DNA of 26,231 nt, from contig JACOWJ010000032.1 of assembly GCA_016176845.1 (NCBI GenBank), positions 1-26,231 of the forward strand, in the 5' to 3' direction. The notes under the pieces are model-generated. The model was not told the origin of the DNA and searched no databases. It saw nothing but the letters and a program-made list of their open reading frames with translations. The position numbers and the translations under genes are program-made. Shown one piece after another: positions 1-8,131 of this stretch. The first letter of the stretch is position 1, and each line of letters opens with the position of its first letter. The stretch comes from Nitrospinota bacterium. Lineage in GTDB: Bacteria; 2-12-FULL-45-22; JACOWJ01.

Positions 1-313
1 CCAGGATCAGGAGAAAGACCGCCAGCCCGATGAGGATGAAGGCCCTGCCCTGGCTCCGGGCAGGGGCGTTGATCTCCTCGGTATGCTGGAGTCCCAGCAG
101 GGACCAGCCAAAACCGGAGAACTGGAGGAAGCCGCCGAGGGGCGCAAAGCTGATAAAGGCATCCTGGCCCCGTTCGTCCTTCTCGCGGATGATGCCGCGC
201 TTGCCGGCCAGGGCCAGTTGGAAGGCCTTGAGCCCTGAAACCCGGCGGTTGAGCCCTCTGCCCACCCCGTTCCCATCGGCGATAACCACGCCGTCCGCCC
301 TCACCAAAACGCG
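1..313 (-). CDS. Partial Cache-domain sensor (receptor/kinase) fragment, runs off left edge
   Basis: An open frame on the minus strand runs from a TAG at 314-316 to the window edge, about 104 codons. It reads like the end of a Cache sensor domain: 'VRADGVVIADGNGVGR', then a stretch ending 'FISFAPLGGFLQFSG', then 'GWSLLGLQHTEEI', followed by a hydrophobic helix 'FILIGLAVFLLIL' that would be the second membrane segment. Chemoreceptors and histidine kinases of the dCache type have this order, with HAMP and output domains after it; those would lie outside the window. A full dCache needs about 240 residues and a first membrane helix before this point. None is visible: the frame is closed by TAG, and the only starts are TTG 307 or GTG 304 without a ribosome site. 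It is therefore probably a 5'-truncated or frameshifted gene. The fold assignment is by eye. Confidence 0.45.
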
Positions 314-578
314 CTATCTTACCAGGCTGGCCGGGCCAATTCTCCTCCAGGAAGTCCTCTCTTATAGAACAAAGCTTCTGCATAGAGCCACTGACCATGA
401 CCCAAAAGTGAAAAACCCATGCCGACGCTTCCTTTTTTCTTCCCTTCAACCCCTGACCTTTACCTGAGGCCCACTTTGTGTTAAATTAAAACCCGTAAGC
501 GCGTGGCTTGGGCCAAGGGGCTGGAAACTACGGGCTGGAAGGTTTCTTTTCATGGTGCATTCTCTTTGAGCCATCGTT
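314..578. other. Intergenic region upstream of copA
   Basis: This 265-bp gap lies between the truncated sensor fragment and the copper ATPase, which diverge. No convincing gene, RNA or CueR-type copper operator is visible. The stretch near 470-500 is locally AT-richer and would be the natural place for a copA promoter, but no good -35/-10 pair was recognised. Confidence 0.4.
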
Positions 579-2873
579 ATGACGTATAGAGCCGCGGAAG
601 TTCGTACGGAAATTGCCCGGGCCGTTATCCCAATCCGGGGAATGACTTGTGCTTCCTGCGTAAACCGTGTAGAGAAGGCTATCGGCCGGGTGGAAGGGGT
701 GGTCTCTGCCACCGTGAACCTCGCCTCCCAGGAGGCCACGGTCGAATACCTCCGAGAGCTCACCGACCTGCCGGCATTGAGGGCGGCCATCGAACGGGTG
801 GGATATCGGCCCCTCGAAGCGGAGACGCCTCCAGTAATGGAGGTCGAGGCGGAAGCGTATCGACGACTCCGGGACAAGTTGTGGGTCACGGCCGTATTGG
901 GGGGCTTCATCATGCTCCTAAGCATGCACTCCTTGGGAGCTTTCGCGGGACACCTCCCTCAGGAGAGCCGATTCGCGCTCCTGTTCTTCCTGACTACGCC
1001 GGTCCTGTTTTGGGGAGGCTCCCAGTTTTTCCGGGGAACATGGGCATCTATGCGCCACGGCAGCGCAGACATGAATGCCCTGATCGTTCTGGGCACCTCT
1101 GCCGCTTACCTTTATAGCACCGCAGTCACCTTCCTGCCGGGCTTTCTCATCCATCATGGTTCCTCGCTTGAGGTCTATTACGACACCACCGCCATGATCA
1201 TCGTACTGATCCTGCTGGGTAGGAGCCTGGAGGCCCGGGCCCGTGGGCAGACCTCCCAGGCGATTGTGCGGTTGATGGGCCTCCAGCCAAGGACCGCCAG
1301 GATCATCCAGGCAGACCAGGAGAGGGATATACCGGTGGAGGAGGTCCAGGTGGGGGACCTGATCCTGGTTCGTCCCGGCGAGCGGATCCCAGTGGACGGG
1401 GTCGTGCGGGAGGGCCGATCGAGCGTAAACGAGTCGATGATCACCGGAGAGAGCCTGCCAGTGCTGAAAGAGCTGGGGAGCGAGGTCATCGGAGCCACCC
1501 TCAATGGGCCGGGAAGCTTGAAGTTCGAGGCCACCAAGGTGGGGAGGGACACCGCATTGGCCCAGATCATCCGTCTGGTAAAGGAGGCTCAGGGGTCCAA
1601 GGCCCCCATTCAACGGCTGGCGGACCGGATCGCCTCCTACTTCGTCCCGGCCATGATCGGCATCAGCCTGCTCACCTTCGCTTTCTGGATCATCCTACCC
1701 TCCTCACCCTCCTTCAACATGGCGCTGCTGAACGCCGTGGCCGTGTTGATCATCGCTTGCCCCTGTGCCTTGGGATTGGCCACGCCGACCGCCATCATGG
1801 TGGGCACCGGCAAGGGGGCGGAGCACGGCATCCTCATCAAGGGAGGGGAGACCCTGGAGCGGGTTCATCAGGTCGATACTCTGGTCTTCGACAAGACCGG
1901 CACGCTGACCCAAGGGATCCCGAGGGTGACCGATCTCCATTCCCTGGACGGATTCTCCCCGGATGAGCTGCTCCGGCTGGCGGCCTCAGCGGAGAGGGCT
2001 TCAGAGCATCCACTCTCGCAGGCCCTGGTCGAGGCCGCTCGGGAAAGAGGCCTTTCTTCGGAGGAACCTCAAGACTTCGGGGCGATCGTGGGCCGGGGGG
2101 TACGGGCCCGGATCGAGGGAAGGGAGATCCTCCTGGGCAACGAGAAGCTGCTGAAAGAGGAAGGGATCGACCTGGGGACCCTGGAAGCCGAGGCGCAAAG
2201 GCTATCAACCCAGGGGAAAACCCCCATTTATCTATCTTCGAATGGGAGGGCCATGGGTCTGTTGGCTGCGGCCGATCCCTTGAAGCCCGACTCCATCGAG
2301 GTGGTCCGTAGGCTTCAAGAGATGGGAATCGAGGTCGTGATGCTCACCGGAGATCGGCGGGAAACGGCCCAGGCGATCGCGCGCGCAGCGGGCATCCGAG
2401 AGGTCGTCGCGGAGGTCTCTCCGGCGGAGAAGTTGGCTTACATCCATCGACTCCAGTCGGAGGGCCGGGTGGTGGCCATGGTGGGCGACGGGATCAACGA
2501 CGCCCCAGCCCTGGCCCAGGCCCAGGTGGGCATCGCTCTGGGGGCCGGCACCGATGTGGCCATGGAAGCAAGTGACATTACCCTGATCGGGGGAAGCCTG
2601 ATGGGCGTGGTGGCGGCTATCGAGCTCAGCCGGAGGATCTTGCGCACTATTCGAGAGAACCTCTTCTGGGCCTTCGCCTACAACGTGGCCAGCATCCCCA
2701 TTGCGGCCGGTCTCCTCTATCCTTTTGGGGGAATCTCTTTAAACCCCATGATTGCAGCGGCAGCGATGAGCTTCAGTTCCATCTCCGTGGTCGCCAATTC
2801 CCTGAGGCTCAGGGCCTGGTTCCCTCAAACCTCCCAGAAGGGTTTTCCCGTGAAAATGCCGGGGTCTTTCTGA
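579..2873 (+). CDS. copA: Copper-exporting P-type ATPase (P1B-1, CopA)
   Basis: A 764-residue P1B-type ATPase that exports Cu(I) across the inner membrane using ATP. One N-terminal heavy-metal-associated domain carries GMTCASC (metal ligands C24 and C27). Predicted membrane helices follow, then the actuator motif TGES (about 289), the intramembrane metal site CPC (C394, C396), the phosphorylation motif DKTGTLT (D438), the P1B signature HP ('SEHPLSQAL'), and the hinge GDGINDAP (about 637). CPC together with the late-helix motifs YN ('FAYNVASIP') and MSFSS indicates Cu(I)/Ag(I) rather than Zn/Cd. The length is normal for one HMA domain. The ATG at 579 lacks an obvious Shine-Dalgarno sequence, but the HMA domain begins soon after it. 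The last residues ('VKMPGSF') are encoded inside dispersed-repeat copy A. No copper regulator or chaperone is adjacent. Confidence 0.96.
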   Translation: MTYRAAEVRTEIARAVIPIRGMTCASCVNRVEKAIGRVEGVVSATVNLASQEATVEYLRELTDLPALRAAIERVGYRPLEAETPPVMEVEAEAYRRLRDKLWVTAVLGGFIMLLSMHSLGAFAGHLPQESRFALLFFLTTPVLFWGGSQFFRGTWASMRHGSADMNALIVLGTSAAYLYSTAVTFLPGFLIHHGSSLEVYYDTTAMIIVLILLGRSLEARARGQTSQAIVRLMGLQPRTARIIQADQERDIPVEEVQVGDLILVRPGERIPVDGVVREGRSSVNESMITGESLPVLKELGSEVIGATLNGPGSLKFEATKVGRDTALAQIIRLVKEAQGSKAPIQRLADRIASYFVPAMIGISLLTFAFWIILPSSPSFNMALLNAVAVLIIACPCALGLATPTAIMVGTGKGAEHGILIKGGETLERVHQVDTLVFDKTGTLTQGIPRVTDLHSLDGFSPDELLRLAASAERASEHPLSQALVEAARERGLSSEEPQDFGAIVGRGVRARIEGREILLGNEKLLKEEGIDLGTLEAEAQRLSTQGKTPIYLSSNGRAMGLLAAADPLKPDSIEVVRRLQEMGIEVVMLTGDRRETAQAIARAAGIREVVAEVSPAEKLAYIHRLQSEGRVVAMVGDGINDAPALAQAQVGIALGAGTDVAMEASDITLIGGSLMGVVAAIELSRRILRTIRENLFWAFAYNVASIPIAAGLLYPFGGISLNPMIAAAAMSFSSISVVANSLRLRAWFPQTSQKGFPVKMPGSF

Positions 2874-2924
2874 AGGAGATTTTCATCTGCGGGGGCGGCC
2901 AACTTCGGTCGGTCATGTCGGTTT
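2843..2924 (+). repeat. Dispersed two-hairpin repeat, copy A
   Basis: One of three related 82-83-bp copies in the window (others at 8132-8214 plus and 22451-22532 minus). The shared anchors in order are 'CCGTGAAAATGCC', 'GTCT.TC', 'TTTTC', 'GCGGGGGCGGCCAACTT' and 'CATGTCGGTTT'. The first part can fold as GAAAAT/ATTTTC, and the second as CCAAC-TTCG-GTCGG with one mismatch. This copy begins inside copA and supplies its last codons and stop. No gene starts from the CATGTCGGTTT end here. Confidence 0.75.
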
Positions 2925-2997
2925 ATTGCCCCAATGGATCTAAGGGAGCGGGGAGCTTCGGAGATAAGCCGTTGAGAAATTTCAACCAAGAGGAGCT

Positions 2998-3022
2998 AGC
3001 AATCAATCGTAAGCGATTGGCT
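2998..3022 (+). promoter_or_regulatory. Hairpin just upstream of the galT-like ribosome site
   Basis: CAATCG (3004-3009), loop TAAG, CGATTG (3014-3019) form a perfect 6-bp stem. AGC (2998-3000) and GCT (3020-3022) can extend it across a 3-nt bulge. It ends about ten bases before the AAGGAG ribosome site at 3032-3037 of the next gene. It could affect initiation or stabilise the 5' end; no known riboswitch class is recognised. Confidence 0.3.
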
Positions 3023-3045
3023 AAGCCAACTAAGGAGCTTTTAGC

Positions 3046-4029
3046 GTGTCTGAGTTGAGAAGAGAACCTGTCTTACGTCGTTGGGTAGCCATCTCCACCT
3101 CTCCTTCCAAAGGGAAGAAGGAAACCTGTCCCTTTTGTCCCGGCAGTGAGGGCGCCACCCCTCCAGAGACCTTCGTCCTTCGGGAGACGGGGTCTAGGGA
3201 AAACGGCCCCGGCTGGTGGGTTCGGGTGGTGCCCAACCAATACCCCCTGTTTCGGCTGGAAGGGGGCCTGGGAAAACGAGCGGAGGGAATGTACGACATG
3301 ATGAACAACTTTGGGGCCCACGAGGTGGTGATCGAGACCCCGGAGCATCAGCAGACCTGGCCGGAGATGGAATTGGGGCAGCTGGAGAGGATCCTCCAGG
3401 CCTATTGCCAGCGAAGCCTATCCCTGCGAGGCGATAACCGGTTCAGACAGATCCTCATCACCAAACATCACTGGGGCCCGAAACATCATTGGGACCCGAC
3501 CTTAGAGCATCTTCTTCATCATCCGCACTCCCATATCGTGGCAATGCCCTTCATTCCTGCGCGGATCGAAGACGAGATCCGAGGGGTTCTGGAATACCAG
3601 CAGCGCAAGGAGCGGTGCATTTACTGTGACATCATCTCTCAGGAGCTCCGGGCCCAAAAACGGGTGATCCTGGAGACGGACCATTTCCTAACCTTTGCCC
3701 CCTATGCCTCCCGGTATCCTTACGAGACCTGGGTCATCCCCAAAAGCCATTTTCCCGACTTTGCCATGCTTTCCGGCTCCCAGGTGACCGACCTGAGCCA
3801 GGCGCTGAAGGCCATCTATACCAAGATGCAGAAGGCTTTTGAAGAGGCGATGATCAGTATGGTCTTGCATACTACCCCCCTCCAAGAGTTCTATCGTGAG
3901 GAGTATCACTGGCATATCGAGCTGAGGGCCAGGCTGGCTCGCCCCATGGGGTTCGAGTGGGGAACGGGATTTTTCATTAACTATGTCGCCCCAGAGGAGG
4001 CGGCTTCCGTCCTTCGGGATATCCAGTGA
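3046..4029 (+). CDS. GalT-like hexose-1-phosphate nucleotidyltransferase (HIT superfamily)
   Basis: A 327-residue two-domain HIT-fold protein of the galactose-1-phosphate uridylyltransferase family, which moves a nucleotidyl group between a sugar phosphate and a nucleotide sugar or phosphate. Family marks are CPFC (C28, C31, zinc), 'RVVPNQYPLF', 'GAHEVVIETPEH', the active-site His-Pro-His at 159-161, a second zinc-like CIYC near 193-196, and the C-terminal 'YHWHIELRARL'. The start is GTG 3046 with AAGGAG eight bases upstream. Two features are odd. The usual HPHxQ motif reads HPHSH, with His replacing the conserved Gln, and the segment before it is a tandem KHHWGP/KHHWDP where relatives usually have a Gly/Ala-rich loop. 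The bacterial/archaeal GalT-like group also contains ADP-glucose and AP4A enzymes, so the substrate is left open and no gene symbol is given. Confidence 0.85.
   Translation: MSELRREPVLRRWVAISTSPSKGKKETCPFCPGSEGATPPETFVLRETGSRENGPGWWVRVVPNQYPLFRLEGGLGKRAEGMYDMMNNFGAHEVVIETPEHQQTWPEMELGQLERILQAYCQRSLSLRGDNRFRQILITKHHWGPKHHWDPTLEHLLHHPHSHIVAMPFIPARIEDEIRGVLEYQQRKERCIYCDIISQELRAQKRVILETDHFLTFAPYASRYPYETWVIPKSHFPDFAMLSGSQVTDLSQALKAIYTKMQKAFEEAMISMVLHTTPLQEFYREEYHWHIELRARLARPMGFEWGTGFFINYVAPEEAASVLRDIQ
3463..3498 (+). repeat. In-frame 18-bp tandem duplication inside the galT-like gene
   Basis: Two adjacent 18-mers, 3463-3480 and 3481-3498, match at 16 of 18 positions and encode KHHWGP and KHHWDP (residues 140-151). 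They lie eight residues before the active-site HPH motif. Both differences are single substitutions, so this is a slightly aged duplication rather than an obvious assembly error. Confidence 0.8.
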
Positions 4030-4056
4030 CGGGGTGAGAGAAGGAGGGGGGCTAGG

Positions 4057-4132
4057 ATTGAAAATTGAAAATTGAAAGATGATTCCAGAGGGATTGCAGG
4101 GAGGGAGGTACAGGATTGGAAATTGGAAATTG
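4057..4132 (+). repeat. Heptanucleotide repeats ATTGAAA x3 and ATTGGAA x2
   Basis: ATTGAAA is repeated three times (4057-4077). After a GC-rich interval, ATTGGAA occurs twice plus ATTG (4115-4132). Each run is followed by related text ('GATTCCAGAGGGATTGCAGG' and 'GATTCGAGGGAGATTGCAGG'), so the whole 55-60-bp unit looks imperfectly duplicated. It fills the gap between the galT-like gene and pncB; the end of the second unit gives pncB its ribosome site. Confidence 0.8.
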
Positions 4133-4160
4133 ATTCGAGGGAGATTGCAGGGAGAAGGGG

Positions 4161-5324
4161 ATGATCCACACTGCGGGCTGGCAGGAGATCAAGGAAGGAA
4201 AGGTTACCGACGTCTATTTCGCGCGCACTTTACAGATCCTCCGGGCGAAGGGAATCGATAAGAGGGTGAGAGCAGAGCTCATCGCCAAGGAGCTGCCGCA
4301 AGGTTGGGCTTGGGCGGTGCTGGCGGGAATGGAGGAATGCCTCTCCCTCATGGAAGGGGTAAAGGTCCATGTCCGAGGGATGGCCGAAGGGACGATCTTT
4401 CGCCCCTACCAACCGGTCCTGGAGGTCGAGGGAAACTACACCGATTTCTGCCTCTATGAGACCGCCCTGCTGGGCTTCCTCTGTCAGGCCTCGGGCATAG
4501 CCACCAAGGCGGCTCGCTGTAAGAAGGCAGCGGGAAATCGGATGGTGATCAGTTTCGGGGCGCGTCGGATGCACCCTAGCCTGGCCCCCATGATCGAACG
4601 GAACGCTTACATCGGGGGTTGCGACGGGGTAGCGGTCGTCGCCAGCGGGCGGCTAATCGAGCAGGACCCGATGGGCACGATGCCCCACGCCCTGATCATC
4701 CTCCTGGGAGACACGGTAGGAGCGATCCAGGCCTTCCACGAAGTCATTCCCGGAGAGGTTCGCCGGGTAGCCCTGATCGATACCTTCAACGACGAGAAGT
4801 TCGAGGCCTTGCGGGTAGCCGAGGCCTTGGGGAAAGAGCTGGCCGCGATCCGGCTGGACACCCCTCGGTCCCGGCGGGGCGATTTCTACCGCATCTTCGA
4901 GGAGGTGCGCTGGGAGCTGGACCTGCGAGGCTACCAACACGTCAAGCTCTACGCCAGCGGCGCCCTCGACGAAGAGGATATCCATCGCCTCAACCCCCTG
5001 GTGGACGCCTACGGGGTGGGGACGACCATCAGCAACGCCCCGGTGGTGGACTTCTCGATGGACATCGTGGAGGTCGAGGGCCAACCCTTGGCCAAGCGGG
5101 GGAAGTGGTCGGGCGCCAAAAGCGTGTGGCGCTGCCGGCAGTGTCACCAAGACCAGATCCTGCCCCGGGGATGGCCGCCGGAGGGCTGTCCTTGCGGGGG
5201 AGAAAGGGAAGAGTTGGTGCAGCCTTTGGTGCAAGATGGGCAGTTGCTGCATTCTTTCCCCTTGGCCCGACAGCTCCGGGAAAAAGTGCTCCAGCAGCTG
5301 GAGTTGGAAGCATTTCCTCTATGA
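4161..5324 (+). CDS. pncB: Nicotinate phosphoribosyltransferase
   Basis: A 387-residue type II phosphoribosyltransferase that joins nicotinate and PRPP to make nicotinate mononucleotide, the first step of the Preiss-Handler NAD salvage route. Diagnostic segments are 'FGARRMHPSLAPMIERNAYI', 'GTMPHAL' (catalytic loop region), 'ALIDTFNDEKFEAL', 'IRLDTPRSRRGDF', and the phosphate-binding end 'YGVGTTISNAP'. The C-terminal tail holds CRQC followed by CPC, a zinc-knuckle-like set known in the short archaeal/clostridial-type enzymes such as that of Thermoplasma. Start ATG 4161 follows a GGGAGAAGGGG ribosome site. Its stop TGA overlaps the amrS start as ATGA, so the two are probably translationally coupled. 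The family assignment is firm; whether it accepts nicotinate only was not tested. Confidence 0.93.
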   Translation: MIHTAGWQEIKEGKVTDVYFARTLQILRAKGIDKRVRAELIAKELPQGWAWAVLAGMEECLSLMEGVKVHVRGMAEGTIFRPYQPVLEVEGNYTDFCLYETALLGFLCQASGIATKAARCKKAAGNRMVISFGARRMHPSLAPMIERNAYIGGCDGVAVVASGRLIEQDPMGTMPHALIILLGDTVGAIQAFHEVIPGEVRRVALIDTFNDEKFEALRVAEALGKELAAIRLDTPRSRRGDFYRIFEEVRWELDLRGYQHVKLYASGALDEEDIHRLNPLVDAYGVGTTISNAPVVDFSMDIVEVEGQPLAKRGKWSGAKSVWRCRQCHQDQILPRGWPPEGCPCGGEREELVQPLVQDGQLLHSFPLARQLREKVLQQLELEAFPL

Positions 5325-6340
5325 GAGAAGCTTTACTTTATCATTTAGAAGAAAACAGCCTGGTAGTTTGTGATCTTTGTGCTCACCGATGCCGGATCCC
5401 GGAAGGGAGAGTGGGGCTCTGCGGCGTGAGGGTCAATCGATCTGGGAGACTTTACTCTCTGGCTTACGGCCGAGTCGTCTCCGCCCAGATCGATCCGATC
5501 GAAAAGAAGCCCCTGTTCCATTTTCTCCCCGGCAGCCGCTCCTTGTCCATCGCCACCGCGGGCTGTAACTTTCGTTGCCTGCACTGCCAGAATCATTCGA
5601 TCTCCCAATGGCCTCGGGAACATCCCGGAGAAGAGCTCCCCGGCCAGCCCTTCTCCCCCCAGCAAATCGTCTCGCTGGCCCAGGCGCATGGCTGTGCCAG
5701 CATCTCTTACACCTACACCGAGCCCACCATCTACTTCGAGCTGGCCTTCGAGACCGCCCGGCTGGCCCACCAGCAAGGGGGGATCTCCAACCTCTTCGTG
5801 ACCAACGGTTATATGACCGCGCAGGCCTTGGAGATGATCCGACCTTACCTGGACGCGGCCAATGTGGACCTCAAGGGCTTCGATGACTTGAAATATCGCC
5901 AGTTATACGGGGGACACCTCCAGCCTGTCCTGGACAGTATCCGGCGGATGCGGGAGGCGGGCATTTGGGTGGAGGTCACCACGCTGATCATCCCGGGCCA
6001 CAACGACTCCCCAGAGGAGCTCCGGGAGATCGCTCGCTTTCTAAAAGGGGTAGGGGCAGAGATCCCCTGGCACCTTAGCGCCTTCCATCCCACCTATCGG
6101 CTCACTGATCGCCCGCGAACCCCCTTGCAGAGCCTGCATCGGGCCCGAGAGATCGGCCTGGGAGAGGGGCTGAGATACGTTTATACCGGCAACGCCCCGG
6201 GGGACGCCTACGAGGATACTTACTGTTATCGCTGTGGGTCGAGGCTGGTCGATCGCTGGGGATTTCAAGTCCGGCAGTATAGTATCAAAGACGGAAAATG
6301 CCCCGATTGCGGCGCTGCGGTCGATGGGATAGGGTTATGA
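5321..6340 (+). CDS. amrS: AmmeMemoRadiSam system radical SAM enzyme (AmrS)
   Basis: A 339-residue radical SAM protein of the AmmeMemoRadiSam family, related to pyruvate formate-lyase activase. An N-terminal cysteine cluster (C17, C20, C24, C34: 'CDLCAHRCRIPEGRVGLCG') precedes the [4Fe-4S]/SAM motif C82-x3-C86-x2-C89 ('CNFRCLHCQN'). Also present are 'SYTYTEPTIYFE', 'NVDLKGFDD', 'VTTLIIPGHNDS' and a C-terminal zinc ribbon (CYRCG...CPDCG). The frame is open far upstream into pncB, but ATG 5321 is the right start because the family N-terminus begins there and it overlaps the pncB stop as ATGA. The family is named for its partners AmrA (AMMECR1) and AmrB (Memo), which here are one fused protein at 13923-15404. 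The substrate of the system is not known to me. Confidence 0.93.
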   Translation: MREALLYHLEENSLVVCDLCAHRCRIPEGRVGLCGVRVNRSGRLYSLAYGRVVSAQIDPIEKKPLFHFLPGSRSLSIATAGCNFRCLHCQNHSISQWPREHPGEELPGQPFSPQQIVSLAQAHGCASISYTYTEPTIYFELAFETARLAHQQGGISNLFVTNGYMTAQALEMIRPYLDAANVDLKGFDDLKYRQLYGGHLQPVLDSIRRMREAGIWVEVTTLIIPGHNDSPEELREIARFLKGVGAEIPWHLSAFHPTYRLTDRPRTPLQSLHRAREIGLGEGLRYVYTGNAPGDAYEDTYCYRCGSRLVDRWGFQVRQYSIKDGKCPDCGAAVDGIGL

Positions 6341-6354
6341 AGGGGTAAAGGGTT

Positions 6355-7047
6355 ATGAACGAGGACCCCTTTCTGGAAGACCGGATTCGGATGGTGCGGC
6401 TGCAACTGCAGGAGAGAGGGATCAAGGACTCCCGGGTGCTGAATGCCATGGAGGAGGTGCCTCGACACTGTTTCGTCCCCCCTGATTACCGGCATGCAGC
6501 TTACCAGGATAGCCCCTTGCCCATCGGAGAGGGGCAGACCATCTCACAGCCCTACATGGTGGCCTTGATGACGCAGGCCCTTCAGCCCCAGCCCTGGGAA
6601 AAGGTGTTGGAGATCGGGACCGGCTCCGGCTATCAGGCGGCCATCTTGTCCCGTCTGGCCTATCGGATTTACACCGTCGAGCGTTTTCCCCCATTAGCCC
6701 AACGGGCCCAGGAGACCCTCCGGGAGCTGGGCTTCAATAACGTGGAGGTCATCATAGCCAACGGGAGCCTGGGACTTCCCCAAAAGGCCCCTTTCGATGG
6801 CATCCTGGTCACAGCCGGCGCCCCGCGCGTCCCTCTTCAGCTCCTGGACCAGCTAGCCGAAGGAGGAAGGCTGGTCATCCCCATAGGAGATCGGTGCAAC
6901 CAGACCCTTCTCCAGATCGTCCGGCAGCAAGGGCGATTTGTGCGGCACGAATTGGTCGATTGCGTCTTCGTCCCTTTAATCGGGTTGGAGGCGTGGGCCG
7001 ATATCCGGGAGATTAACGAGAGGGAGGGCTATGGGGCTAAAGATTGA
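6355..7047 (+). CDS. pcm: Protein-L-isoaspartate(D-aspartate) O-methyltransferase
   Basis: A 230-residue cytosolic SAM-dependent methyltransferase that methylates isoaspartyl residues in damaged proteins so that they can revert to aspartate. The family pattern is clear: 'VPRHCFVP', 'YQDSPLPIGEGQTISQP' (substrate loop), the SAM site 'LEIGTGSGYQAAIL' (about 85-98), 'IYTVERFP', 'PFDGILVTAGAP', and 'EGGRLVIPIG'. The length is typical. It starts 14 bp after amrS and overlaps rtcA by 17 bp, so it is in the same transcript. It starts at ATG 6355; only a weak purine-rich ribosome site (AAGGGG/AAAGG) precedes it. Confidence 0.95.
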   Translation: MNEDPFLEDRIRMVRLQLQERGIKDSRVLNAMEEVPRHCFVPPDYRHAAYQDSPLPIGEGQTISQPYMVALMTQALQPQPWEKVLEIGTGSGYQAAILSRLAYRIYTVERFPPLAQRAQETLRELGFNNVEVIIANGSLGLPQKAPFDGILVTAGAPRVPLQLLDQLAEGGRLVIPIGDRCNQTLLQIVRQQGRFVRHELVDCVFVPLIGLEAWADIREINEREGYGAKD

Positions 7048-8086
7048 CGGCAGTTATGGGGAGGGTGGAGGCCAGATCCTTCGGACTTCGTTAGCCTTAT
7101 CCGCTATCCTCCATCAGCCGATCGAGATCACCAACATCCGCGCTAAGCGGAACCGTCCTGGCCTGCGTCCCCAGCACCTGACCGGGGTGCGGGCGTTGGC
7201 CAAGGTCAGTCAGGCCGATCTTCGTGGAGACGCACTGGGATCCACATCCCTCGCCTTTTCTCCTCGACAAATCATCAGCGGCCGTTACACCTTCGATGTG
7301 GCCGAGGAGGCCCGCAGCGGCAGCGCCGGGGCTACCTCCCTCCTCTTCCAGACCCTGGCCCTCCCCCTGGCTTACGGGCCGGAGTCTTCAGAGGTCACGC
7401 TGCGGGGAGGGACCCATGTCCCCTGGAGCCCTCCGTTCCAATATCTAGCCGAGGTGTTCCTGCCCCTCCTGGGTCGGTTGGGTTATCGGGCCAACCTGGA
7501 GCTGGAGCGGTGGGGTTGGTACCCGATCGGGGGTGGGGTTGTGCACCTGGGTGTAGAGCCTTTGACCAAGCTCCAGCCCATTACGCTCGGTGAACGGGGA
7601 AGGCTGAAGGCCATCAAGGGGCTCTCGGCCACCTCCAACCTGCCCTCTCATGTCGCAGAGCGGCAGGCCCGACGAGCGGAGGGGCGGCTCAAAGCCCTGG
7701 GCTTACCCGTGGAAATGGAAGTCACTCAGGCACCCAGCCTGGGCCAGGGCAGTTTTCTCTTCCTGCTTGCCCTTTCGGAGGAAGGGATAGGCGGCTTCTC
7801 CTCCTTGGGGGCTCGAGGAAAACGGGCCGAGGTGGTGGCCGACGAGGCTGTCGACGATCTGATCCGTTACCTCGATTCGGGTTGCGCCATCGAAGAGCAC
7901 CTGGCCGACCAGCTCATCCCGTTCCTTGCTCTCGCGGGGGGCAACTCCAGCTTCACCACCTCTCGGATCAGCCAGCACCTGCTGACCAATATCTGGGTGG
8001 CTCGCTATTTCTTGCCGGTCAAATTCATCGTGGAGGGAGAAGAGGGCTCGCCGGGAGCAGTCAAGGTCATCCATGGAAATGGATAA
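7031..8086 (+). CDS. rtcA: RNA 3'-terminal phosphate cyclase
   Basis: A 351-residue enzyme that converts an RNA 3'-phosphate to a 2',3'-cyclic phosphate through a covalent AMP-histidine intermediate. Family marks are the start 'IDGSYGEGGGQILRTSLALS', 'NIRAKRNRPGLRPQH', 'GGTHVPWSPPFQYL', 'ERWGWYPIGGG', and the C-terminal 'SQHLLTNIWV' with the probable adenylylated histidine H316. ATG 7031 lies within the end of pcm (17-bp overlap) and follows a GAGAGGGAGG ribosome site. No rtcB ligase or RtcR activator is in the window. Placement with pcm makes a pair of macromolecule-repair genes (protein and RNA). Confidence 0.95.
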   Translation: MGLKIDGSYGEGGGQILRTSLALSAILHQPIEITNIRAKRNRPGLRPQHLTGVRALAKVSQADLRGDALGSTSLAFSPRQIISGRYTFDVAEEARSGSAGATSLLFQTLALPLAYGPESSEVTLRGGTHVPWSPPFQYLAEVFLPLLGRLGYRANLELERWGWYPIGGGVVHLGVEPLTKLQPITLGERGRLKAIKGLSATSNLPSHVAERQARRAEGRLKALGLPVEMEVTQAPSLGQGSFLFLLALSEEGIGGFSSLGARGKRAEVVADEAVDDLIRYLDSGCAIEEHLADQLIPFLALAGGNSSFTTSRISQHLLTNIWVARYFLPVKFIVEGEEGSPGAVKVIHGNG

Positions 8087-8131
8087 GAAACCCATGTTTC
8101 GGACAGGATATTTGGAACTTCAAGCCCGGGG

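Noticed and set aside
579-647. A start of CopA further downstream, e.g. at the ATG of the GMTCASC motif
   Set aside because: That would remove the first strand of the HMA domain; ATG 579 keeps the whole domain even though its ribosome site is weak.
918-1613. 231-codon open frame antisense to copA
   Set aside because: Composition is that of a shadow frame in GC-rich coding DNA, and copA itself is unmistakable on the other strand.
4619-5320. Long upstream extension of the AmrS reading frame (to 573 residues)
   Set aside because: The extension is Arg/Gly/Pro-rich shadow translation of pncB in another frame. The AmrS family N-terminus begins at ATG 5321, which overlaps the pncB stop.
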